64,000 nt of DNA, from assembly GCF_963678635.1 (NCBI RefSeq), contig NC_087066.1, positions 46,533,129 to 46,597,128 of the forward strand, read 5' to 3'. This DNA is from Symsagittifera roscoffensis. Taxonomy: Eukaryota; Xenacoelomorpha; Acoela; Convolutidae. Under the pieces are notes generated by a model that saw nothing but the letters and a program-made list of their open reading frames with translations, was not told the origin of the DNA and did no database searches. Within the stretch, counting starts at the first letter, position 1, and every line of letters starts with the position of its first letter. Below are positions 9,201 to 21,200 of the stretch, one piece after another. Position numbers and translations under genes: made by a program.

Positions 9201-12200
9201 ACTTTTTTGTGAATTGAATTTGTAATCAGACCGTAATTGGTCTGATTTTCGAAGAAAGTGCGGAATATATATGCTTGGGTGGTTTTTTTAAATTCAAATC
9301 TTTAGTCGTCGCCAGGAATATATCAGCTGTGGGTTTTTTTATTCAAACCAATCCCACAAAACTCTTTGCTCCATCGGGGGATCAATTCCTTGATATGCAT
9401 GGACCCAGCCGGGCGTGACCACCACTAAAGTATCCTGCCACGAGTTTGTCTAAATGGTCGTTTTATATTTTACACCTGTCAAATTATCCCGCGCCACAAA
9501 ATCGTTCCAAATTGAATTGAGGCAATGAGCTAATTGGTCTTATTCATTCCATACACGACTCAAGTTTTCTTATTTTTCTTCTTCTTCGGCCTAAAAAGTT
9601 TCGGCTTAAACGCCTTTTGTAGGGACCTTTTTTGAAAATTAAGTTAGAAATTTTCTAATTTTCTTACTTGACTGAACTAAATGTGACAGAAAAATGCTTG
9701 TGGCGTCTAAGCACTTCAGGTGATATATCTGCTTAAAATATATCAATGTTAGCCTTAATTTAGCTTGTGATAACATGTTACTAAAAGTGGCAATTGAGTG
9801 AAACTTTTTTAGATGGCGTAAAATAAGATACTTATGTTGTAGCCTACAAGGGTGTAATAATGGAATCAAATCGTAATTAATTATTTAAAATACCGGAATT
9901 AAAATGGGGTAAAATTGGAGTAGTGGTCTTGCAATGGGAAAAAAGATTAAGGGATCGAAACCGTTGTGTGAACGTAAAGGACGGTAATTGGCCATCTGTA
10001 GACTTTTGCATTGCATCATAAAGCTTTGAATTTAGTTTAACGTAAATTTATGCGGCAATTAAAATCATTTTATAATTTCGTTTTTGTTTCAGCGCAACAA
10101 GGAAACAGACCCCGATGTGCAGAGGATCGAAGTGGGCAAATTTCTTCTGGTCTATTACTACAGTGTGACTAACTTTATGTTGGGCTTCTACGTAAATGGT
10201 GTGGCCACTAATATAGTTAAACATGCGGCAGGCAGACTCAGACCCAATTTCATTTCAGTATGTAGACCACGTGCATGTTCCAATTCGCTTGACACAGTAG
10301 AGGGTAGGGGCAGCAGTTACACTAATGGCAGCAGCAGCAATACCTACACATGGCAGTCGCATTTCATCACAGGTTGGTCATTGAAAAGCTAGTACACCAT
10401 TCGCAAAAATTCCTTGCCCCATTTGCAGGCTGATTATTCATATAATCAAGATGACAGAATATGATGTCTGTAATATCTGCAACCAATTAGTGTTCGCTAG
10501 AAATAAACGAAAGAGTCAACATATGATAATTAATGATACCCTATGTTACTGTATGCAATAATTGCATTAATAAAAGCAAAAACATCTGTTTTTCCAAAAT
10601 TGCTTTTGATGAGTTTTGGGCATAAATTCCTTTAATACAATGGCAAACGAATGCCCTATTTGCCTGGATTTGAAAACATCCATTCAATTTAGAAAACTTC
10701 ACGGAAAAGGATATCCACAACCCTTTCATTTTATTTGTAATGAATGCTATATGACTCTGAAGTCCAAAACTAAATTGTTTTCTGACAAATTCTCATGCCC
10801 AATATGCCGACAGGATGTTCACGTCCTAAATTTCGAAAAAAAATTGATGATTGTAACACTTGTACAGGCAATAAAAAATGACTAAACAATTGTGCTGTTT
10901 GTTTAGGAAGTTAACAAAATGTTCTGCTTGGTAATGGACATTGATTTTGTCCTTGAGTACAATCTCCTCGTTCAGGTGGACGGTTACCAAGCATGCACGA
11001 ACCGTATTTACGTTTATCCAGATCAACAACAATTGAATGTTTTTTGCAAACGATACAGTCCGGGCTTCCACGATGGAGAAAAAATTGCTGTCAAAAGCAG
11101 GAGTAGATTTTATAATGTAATCATAAATGCGTTCCTCAGCAACGAACATGTTATCAACATCAATTTTTAACCTCTAACCGCCTTATGAATTAGTTTATTC
11201 ACAAACAATTATGCTTGAGATAACCTTACCAGTTTTTTTGAGTAAAATTTTCCATGTTTGTTATTTTTATTTCCAAAACTTTCTTTATTTTCCCCAACCA
11301 ATTTTACACTACTTTCAAAAAACCATTATACCCTCTCTTGAATGCCCGATTTGTTACTTACAAAAATTCCAATTCAAGAAACAACATAAAAATCAGCCAG
11401 ACCATCCACCACGTTTTATTTGCATAGACAGCCATGAGCAAATTCTAGCTCATTTTTCAAAATATGGACAACTTTTATGCCCCATTTGCCAGGTCCCAAA
11501 TTACACCAGATCATTTTCCCATTATGCCCCCTGTACTTTATGCAACAGTATGGTTTGAAAAGCAAAGTGGGGAAATACCCAGACCCACGGTATGGCAAGT
11601 TACCTTACCGATTGCCATCAAGGCATCACAGTTTGCACAAGATGCCTCCCTAGTACAGCAAAATTTTGTCCACCAGGTCAAATCACTTATGGTTTTTTCG
11701 ACCCCTGGAATTTTTTTTTCGCCACAAAAAGATGTCCCTTTATAATTTCTCCACACTCCTCCATTTGGTAAGGCATCAATTTTTCAAAAACCTACCCACA
11801 ACATATATATCTTTTCAAATAACAATACACAAAACTCTCCCTTCATTAATGCTATATTATATAGCTTTTACCCCCCTCCCTGTTGTTTCTAGTCCCTTTT
11901 ACCTATGAAATGGGACCCGTGATAAGCCTGTGGATGACCAAAGGTGGACATACCTTTAAGATTAGGGGGTTAATTAATGCCCAATTTCTATTTTTGCTTT
12001 TACTACAAGTTTATTATCTGAGCTTAACTCGGTATTTTAAAATGCTTGATTATGATTTTTTTCCCTGTGGTTAACAAACACCATGATCGTCTTTCTTCTT
12101 TTGTTTTTTTTATGGTGGGTTTGTGTGAAACCACAAGATTATACTTTCCACCTTTTCTATATAAACTTTACACTTTTATAAATGTCTTTCATCATTCAAT

Positions 12201-15200
12201 TTTGATAATAAGCCTTAGTATCCGAATGTAATTGGAGATTTTGAATATATATTAATCATTTTATTCTGATGTTTAGCACAATGGAATTTGGCCCAGTAAT
12301 GAACTGGAACTGTAGAATTGCCGACCCCGCCCCCGAGCAATTTAAAAGGAAACTGCCTCTCCGAAAGAAGAGGCAATTGAAATCAGTCGTAAATCCCTCA
12401 AATATGTCAATTGACGACAGGCTAAATAAGGACCCAATAAGTTTTTCAAACCTACAACAAAGATTGGAGCTCCAAAGAGAAAAAGAGAGCTCAAATTGGA
12501 TTTGGTAAATCCTCAATTTACCACCAGCCTAAAATACTCCATAAAAAAACTATTACAACCGGTTGAAACTGCCATCAGTTGTCGAAGTTGTCAACTCGAC
12601 GTCAATGGAAAAGGCAATGGTGCCAATCGAATTGATTACTGAAATTATGATAAAAGAAGAAAGTAACTTCTGGAAGATAAAGCAAAGTCTAGAAAACGGC
12701 TGCGTATTAAAAGCAGGGGGAGCTCAAATTACGATTACATTTGAGGGAATAACTGCTTTCCCAATGAAGACAACTCAAAATGAGAGAAATGAAATATACT
12801 CAAACCAGATAAAAATCGAAGAACTAACAGATGGACTGAGCAGGATGACACTTAAGAACAAAATAACTGAAGATCGCGAAACTGCTGCAAAAACTAGAGG
12901 CATCGCAGAGGAAGACAGCAATCCTCAGGGCATACAACACGGAGTTAGAAAATGGAAAGAAGGTCTATAATTTTTTTTCTAAAAAACCATATTTAAACTG
13001 CATCTTTTAACTTAAACTTATCTTCATACTTATTTTGTTTGATGTTCTTTTTAATGTTCTGAACTAAAATATTCAATCATTAAAGTTCAATTTTCACCAT
13101 GGAATCGAGCAGCTTATTTTTCTTTAAAAAAGGGGTGAGTTGTAGTACTGTAATTACTACACGGACAAAGCGTATTGTCGAAATTGTTCATTAAAGACCC
13201 AATTCTAAATTGGAGCGTGCCATTTAAATTAAAGCCTCTTTTAACTAAATCAGATATTGACTGATTTAATCTTATTAGGACTATAAAATCTTGTTTTGAA
13301 AATCCACTACTTTTTAAATACTTGTCCAATTTTTCTATTTTTTCATGCACAGTATTTTAAAAGGGCAGCGATTACTAACACGTCCCTTGTAACTATAAAT
13401 TGAAACAAGTTGGATTATTATTTAGCAGTCTTGCCGGCTGCCCAGGAATTCTCCTTGCTTTGATTGAGCAGAGATGCACCTGCAATATGATGCATCAGAG
13501 AAAGTACTATGAATTTTTAATAAGATCGAACTGAAGGCTGCGGTTTTAATCAAAGGGGACTAATAATTCAAGGATATTTGATTTGGAAAATTCTAATAAA
13601 ATCTAGTTGAAAATTTCCTCATGATGAAGGGAGAGTAAAGAAGCAGGTTAAACCTGAGTACTTGAAAGATGAATCAGCCGCCGGTTTTTGCTTACGAGCA
13701 AAAGGACTGGCCTGAAATCTTCCGTGTTTCATTTTGCTCAGTCAGGAGCAAGTCTTCTACTCTAATAACTTCAGTTTTCAAATAAATAATTTTTCTTTTT
13801 CAGTTTTACAAAATTTTAAAAATCAAGTTTTTTTTTCCAATGAACCAGAAATTTAGTTTTTCTCTAACTTCGATAAAACAATAAATCGAGATAAGCACGA
13901 ACGAGAAAACCCAGAGCACGAAAAGAACCGGACAAGACTCCTTTAGGCGAACAAAAAGAAGTGGACCCAACCAAGATTGACTCGAGACTCCTACCCAATC
14001 GTCAACCTTAGTAAGCAGATAAAATATAAATGTAAAAATAAGAGTTAACACCCCATCCTCAAAGGTTTTTTTTTCTTTAAGCTGTTCGATTCATTTTTAT
14101 TATCTAATAACCCTGTGCTTTATATTCACCCAGCTCATTAATTCATACCTTTTTCTAACTTTTGTTTCTACTATAACTTTTGTCAAGAAACTTGACGATC
14201 TTAGGTGAGACTTTTAACTAAGGATAGATTACTAAGCAATCAACCAATAATGAACGCTTAGTAAAGTATCAAAAAAAATAATGGAGCAGAAATTGAGAGC
14301 AGTATATAAATCAGATGGAAGTTTACATTTGCTTATTTGTTCAGAGCTTTGAATTTTGTAGCTTTTTTCATGTCATAATTCGTAAGTCCTAAAATTTAAT
14401 TTCTAGGAAGATTCCTTAACCACCTGAATAACCACCTTGTTTTTTACTTATCTTAACTGAACTATTCAGCACTGACAAAAAATTGTTATCTTTTGTTATA
14501 TTCAGCCAATAAAAGTTTATGTATTTTTATTCCGGTTTTGGACCACTCTCCATTTGAATAAAACAATATTAGAAATGAAGGCCATAGAAACGAGGAATTC
14601 GGTTTAAACTCAAAAATATAATATAAGATAAAGAATTTTATCGTCTTTTTGTAGGTCGACCAAATCATTTTTCTGAGCTCTCATGGCACTATGTAGACCC
14701 TGTTTTGACCGCATTTTCTCACCGCAAAAAAAACAGCCTATGACGATACTTTTAGGGCACTTTTCGACAGATTTTAAACAAAAAATTGCGTTTTTTTGCC
14801 GCGCGCTACCCTCGAAATATGCATAAGGCCTCATAGAATTTTATAGGGTTGGTCAGAAAAAAATATTTGTTCTAAACTATAGCTAAAATGGGAACCTTTG
14901 GGTAGTCAGGGTCCGAGAGGTGTGAATCCCTAAAGCCGCTGCTGGCTCAAGCTTGCAAAATCCTTCAAAATACGATTTTTTTTCCATTACAATAATTTTT
15001 TGTAATTCTGTTTATTCGCAAGATTAATTGAAAATTCCTTGCATGCTGTTCTTTAAGACCGCACATAAAACTGTTTGTTGCGACAAACACTTCCTACAGA
15101 TGCTCTCCAACAAATTCAAATGATGATTGATTGTCATTGCAAAAAATTGATAGCGTTTTGTTTGAAAACATTTTCACATGCTGAAATGGGCGTAAGAATT

Positions 15201-18200
15201 TCAGCTTCGAAATATCAGATTTTAATTCTCTTACAACTAGTGTAGTGCAATTGCATATTCAAATTGGATCAAAAAAAATTTCGTATTGCCTGATTTGTAG
15301 GGTAATAACAGATTTTTAAGCGGGTTTGTGCTTCGTGGTGGGGCGATGCAAAAATTTCAAAGCTTTTAGTTCTGAAGCATTTTCAAAGCATTTTCTTTTT
15401 CTGCCCAACGGGCATCAACCGCTAGATGCATTTTTCTTGAATGCTAATTTATTTCATTTTTTTAACTCGAGACATCAAATAATTTGATAGAGATAGTTTT
15501 CGATTGTTTCTTTTTAATTTTTTTTGTTTGGTGGATTTTGTCTGCTAGATTGCCGTGCTATGTTTGTGATGTAGCGCAAGTAGTGGGACACTCTGATTCG
15601 CCTCTATGTTTTAAATTTATGACTTATTTTTTGAGGTTTGACGTATATATATGTTTTGACAAACACTTCCTACAGATGCTCTCCAACAAATTCAAATGAT
15701 GATTGATTGTCATTGCAAAAAATTGATAGCGTTTTGTTTGAAAACATTTTCACATGCTGAAATGGGCGTAAGAATTTCAGCTTCGAAATATCAGATTTTA
15801 ATTCTCTTACAACTAGTGTAGTGCAATTGCATATTCAAATTGGATCAAAAAAAATTTCGTATTGCCTGATTTGTAGGGTAATAACAGATTTTTAAGCGGG
15901 TTTGTGCTTCGTGGTGGGGCGATGCAAAAATTTCAAAGCTTTTAGTTCTGAAGCATTTTCAAAGCATTTTCTTTTTCTGCCCAACGGGCATCAACCGCTA
16001 GATGCATTTTTCTTGAATGCTAATTTATTTCATTTTTTTAACTCGAGACATCAAATAATTTGATAGAGATAGTTTTCGATTGTTTCTTTTTAATTTTTTT
16101 TGTTTGGTGGATTTTGTCTGCTAGATTGCCGTGCTATGTTTGTGATGTAGCGCAAGTAGTGGGACACTCTGATTCGCCTCTATGTTTTAAATTTATGACT
16201 TATTTTTTGAGGTTTGACGTATATATATGTTTTGACAAACACTTCCTACAGATGCTCTCCAACAAATTCAAATGATGATTGATTGCCGTTGGGCATTTTC
16301 TTTTTCTGCCCAACGGGCATCAACCGCTAGATGCATTTTTCTTGAATGCTAATTTATTTCATTTTTTTAACTCGAGACATCAAATAATTTGATAGAGATA
16401 GTTTTCGATTGTTTCTTTTTAATTTTTTTTGTTTGGTGGATTTTGTCTGCTAGATTGCCGTGCTATGTTTGTGATGTAGCGCAAGTAGTGGGACACTCTG
16501 ATTCGCCTCTATGTTTTAAATTTATGACTTATTTTTTGAGGTTTGACGTATATTTTTTGTGTTCATTTTCAATTCAAAAACATGGGTCGCAATTTCCATG
16601 GTTACGCTTGCGATTAGCAAGCATTATCAAATCGGAATGTAGACTTTTTGTTCGGGTTAACAAGTAGTTTATTAAAATCAGTTGAATCAAATTTGAATTT
16701 TTATGACATGAGGATGTCAGCTGCATGACATGCTCATTTTCTCGAAACTTCAAATTTAGCTACTAGGTGAGTACTGGCAGGGTAGTTTCAGGGGGAACTT
16801 GGAGCTTTTAAATTAAAATTAGTTTTTTTTCCCGCTCAACTAGTGTCTGCTCAAAAATTGTCGGCCTTTTCTCCGCTTCGTAAGTTTTTTTTGCTGTTTG
16901 GTAAAAGCAGTACTAAAAAAATGAATGGGAATGGGGAATGGGTTTTTTATTTGATTTTTTTGAGACGCTTTGGAACATTTTATCACTTTGTTCAAAAACT
17001 TTTTCTCAAAAAACCATCTACCGATTTTCAAAGAAGGGGTTTCCATAGAAAGACCGCCTACATTTTTCTGTGACTGCATACTCTCCTGGTCTCTCTTTGC
17101 CTTACCCTTATGCTTACAGCATTCGATGAAGTCTATGGGGTGAATAATTGACCTATGTTTTTGATTTGTTTTTCGTTTTCTCAAAAAGTAACCTACCAGA
17201 TCTGACATTTTGGTTTTAATGAAAAAATGGATTTGAAAAGCTCCCCTCCGTTTTTCCACTGATAATGTTGACCCTCGGAATAGTCAATTTTTGATTATTT
17301 TGACCGTTTTTGATTATTTTTTCCATTTTCTGAAAACTAACCTACCATGTTTTTGAAATCTCTTTGACCGTACCTCAGGTTGTGGGTTCAATGAAAATAA
17401 AGGGTTTTGTTAAGCTCCCCTGCATTATTGGTCACTCACAGTTTTTCTTCACACAAAGTGATCGTCTCGGAAAAGTCAATTTTTTGATTTTTTGAGCGTT
17501 TTTTTTTTGCTAAATTATATGGTTTTAACCGCAAAAGAAATCCTATGTCTGAAATTTTCGATTCAAATCAAAAAACAGATTTTAGAAGGCTGCTCTGCCT
17601 AAGCCACTACACCAAAGTTTTTTGACACAAAAAATTATGGCACTCGGAAAAGTCAAAGTTTTGATTTTTTTGACAGTTTTTTCGAAGCTTTTTGACCTTT
17701 TTTGTGAATAACACTACCAAAGCTTGGTTTTTGGGTGCAATCAAAATTTCAGGTTAGGTGAACTTCTTTTGCATAAGCAGCTGCGCCCAAATTTGTTTAA
17801 ACAAAAGCTTTGATTCTCGGAAAAGTCAACTTTCAAGTTTATTGACGTTGTTGGAAGCGTACCTTTATAACTTGATACGCAGATTTTTTTGTAGAAATTA
17901 ATTTATGGCCCTCAAACAAGGGGAAATTGAGAATCTTCTTTACTTAACCGGCCCCGAACTGCTTTTAATAGAAAAAAGTTCCGGATTTTGGAAAGTCAAG
18001 GTATTGAACTTAGACCATTTTTTAGAAATGTTTTGAGTATCCTATCAAATCTGAGATAAAAATTTCAATCGAAAGAAGCGGTTGCTCGAATTTTTCTGCA
18101 GAAGCGGTTACTCCTTATTTTTTTTTGTCAAGAATGGTTTCTCTGATGAATCTCAAATTTTTCACTCCCTTCTTTAATAGAGAATCAACTAAGGTTTTTG

Positions 18201-21200
18201 GCTTATCTACGACATTTTTTAAGGCCGACAAAATTGATTTTCCGAGCTCTCTCCTAAAGCCTTAAAAAGACGCTGTTTTGGCCACATTTTCTGCGCCGCG
18301 GACAATATTTTGAAAAAACAGGTAAAAAAAGCCGTTTTTGTGCACTTGGAAACTTATGACGAAAAAATCATCGCGTTTTTTGGCGCGCGCTCCCCCTGAA
18401 AGTTAGTATATTTTGGCACCCAAAAATGGAGGTCGCCCAAAAATAGGGTCGGTCGGCCAAAAATGGATTTCTTAACAAGCACCAAGGGGGGATCGACCCT
18501 TTGATCGGGAGGGGGTCGAATCCATGAAGAAGGTGGCGTCCGCCTCCCCTTAAGTCCTCCCGAGTTTAACAAATTCACCAAAATATCAAAATTGTAAATC
18601 TAGTTTTAGCTGGACCCTAGTTGTCCTTTATCGAGACATACAAAGTTTTTGGTGCACCTAGTTTTTTTCAACATTTATCTTTTTTTCGACTTACGCTTTT
18701 TTTATGATTGTGTTGTATTGCAAGTGGTGCGAAGCTCCGCTTCGACTCTGTGTTAAAAAATCAGTTAAGTTCATTTCCGTCGTTAGTAGACTTCTGGTTT
18801 CGAAAGTGGAATTTAATTATCAGATTTCACAGTGAACTAAAAGTTTCCCTATTGATCCAGTTTTCTCAAATTGGGTTAAGTTCTTATGAAAAAATTATCA
18901 ATCATAAATTGTTTTAGAAATTCAAAGAGCTTTAAGGCCATCTATTTTTTTAATGGTAAATCAAAAGTATTTTTTTCTGTTTTGGATTCATTGACTTAAT
19001 TCCAACTGTCAGCTGGCTATGTTTTATCATACAGATTGGAAATAGAATTTTAAAGAGGTTGTCGTTTTAGATCCTCTTTGCGAGGAGGAAGATGCATCTT
19101 TCGTGGCTGACTCCAGGCGTTCTTTTCCCTCTGGCCACTCCAGCTGTGCTTTCTACGTGTTTGTCTACACTGCTATCTTCATCCAGCAGGTATGTTGCTT
19201 CCCTTTTTTGCTACTCTGTTATATTTACACTTGCAAGTGTCTAGTAATCGGCAGCTTGACGTTTTTCCATTAAACAAATGTTTAAGAATCAGTCTTAAAT
19301 TTGGCTTCACAGACATGTTTTGAGCCTGTATGCATTTTGGAAATTTCTCTTCGAAGTTTTTGATTATTATTCTTTTTTTGTTTTTTTTTTTCGCTTAAAA
19401 TGTTTTGTTTTTGTTTTCAAACGTTTGGTATGATTTTATATCGGCGTAGCTTTCGCTTATCAAGCTAGTTGAAGGACTAATTTAATATTTTATGCGTGTG
19501 TGCTTACTTTGGGGCATAAGTGAACTGTCATTTTCTAATTGCGAAAACATACGTCTACCCAAGTTTTGTCGGCGTTGTTGCCGTTCCGTACATTTTGTTT
19601 CAATGATTATTTACAGTAGCAGATGTCTTCCGCGACTTTTTTCAAAACGAACTTCATTCAAGTCAAAAGTAGGAGACTTTTGAAAAACCGAGTTTTCGAA
19701 TTTTTTTCCAAAAATTTTGAACTACCTGCAGCTTTTTTGGCAATTTTTCTGGGTTGAGAATTGTTGCATCACGCTCAGGCATCGACTACGGATTTTGATT
19801 GAAAACTTTTGTGAACGTTTCTAGGGCGATCATTTGCATTTTTTAGCTCTCCTGTAAATGTCAAGAAGATCCAATTTATTCAAAAACTGCTTCGTTGCTA
19901 ACAAATTTTTGCACGATCGAGCCGAAATGTGAGCTCAGCCAAAATAACGTTTTAGGCAATTTTTGCATGTTTTGATCAGAATATCGTTTTTTTTTAGCTC
20001 GCTTATTCATTGAAATTAGTATATATTGGCGCAAAATGCATCACTGTTATTGACATCTTAAGTTCAATGTTAGGGTTGAGCGGCCAAAGTACATGTCCTT
20101 AAATTGAAGGAGTTAATGAAGAGGAAAATCATTGCTTGACATTTAGAGCAAGCAGCCAGAAAAAAATCAAATTTGGTGTAAAAGCGAGCCAAGCGAGCAC
20201 TCTCTCCTTGCAAGCCAAGCGAGCACTCTCTTCTCATTTTCCACAATTTGCAGCATTTTATAAAACCGAAAACCATTTCATCGACGCTAAAGGTCTGTTG
20301 GAACAATCAGGGCTTCGCATTGAAACGAGAAGTATTGTTATAATTTAGCAAACAATTTCCTCTATAAGTTAGAAAAACCGTAGGTGCGAGTCACGCGCTA
20401 GTCTTGTTTTATCGCGAGTCACGTGCTAGTCCTCCTTTGTCTGTAAGTTGTCGAAAAAAAACAATAATTTGATGTTCTGACTACAGACTCTGTCCCACTC
20501 GTGGCTGGCCAGGTGTTTCCTTCTACCTCTGGCTCAGACGTCCTCTCTCCTGTTTGCCCTGTTAGTAGCTGTGTCCAGAGTCTGTGACCATAAACACCAT
20601 CCAACAGATGTCATAACAGGTGAGTCATTCAGGTTCTTAGTTGGGATACAAGACATCAAACACGTTTATTACTCATTTAAACTTTTAAAAGGCATAATTC
20701 AATAAATACGCTGAATAATACGACTGAATACTAGCGCAACCAAAAACTAAGAAGGAAGGGGGCGCAAACGGGGAAAGTTTTTGAAACGGTCGAGAAAAAG
20801 TTGAATGTCTGAGATAAATACTAACATGAAAGCGGAGCGTTCTCCAATTTTGCCGACAATCTGAGAGCCTTTTATTTGTTGTTTTTATTGCAGGAATGAA
20901 TTTAAACAAGACCGGACTTAATTTTCGTTTCCTCGTAAACGGTGTTTAAAACTGTTTTCCCGAAGGTCAAATACCAATCTTTCAATATTCTAATATTTCA
21001 ATGAGTTCAAAGTATCAAAATATCAATGCTGCTGCCAGGGCAACCAAAAGGTGGATGTTTACTGACTGTTTGATTTTGGGTATTTGAATTCAAAGACAAT
21101 AAAGAATTCAAAGTCAAATTTTTTAGAATTTTGCGATGTTTTCTTCGGTTTATGATTTTGATTGTTTTTTTATCATTTGATTAAACTGGCGTGAGTGCGT

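Larger units (their letters stand above)
16606..18756 (+). mobile_element. Hairpin-bounded composite repeat, long copy
   Basis: Opens with the stem-loop GCTTGC-GATTA-GCAAGC (16606-16622), followed by the same TAGACTTTTT...AAAATCAGTTGAATCA context as at 2351. It closes with CGAAGC-TCC-GCTTCG (18730-18744). Inside lie the ~180-bp array (16840-18150) and a family E copy (18210-18560). I infer one composite element or nested insertions; no coding capacity. Confidence 0.45.

Noticed and set aside
16840-17259. 139-codon minus-strand open frame
   Set aside because: It lies inside the ~180-bp repeat array and shows no recognised domain.
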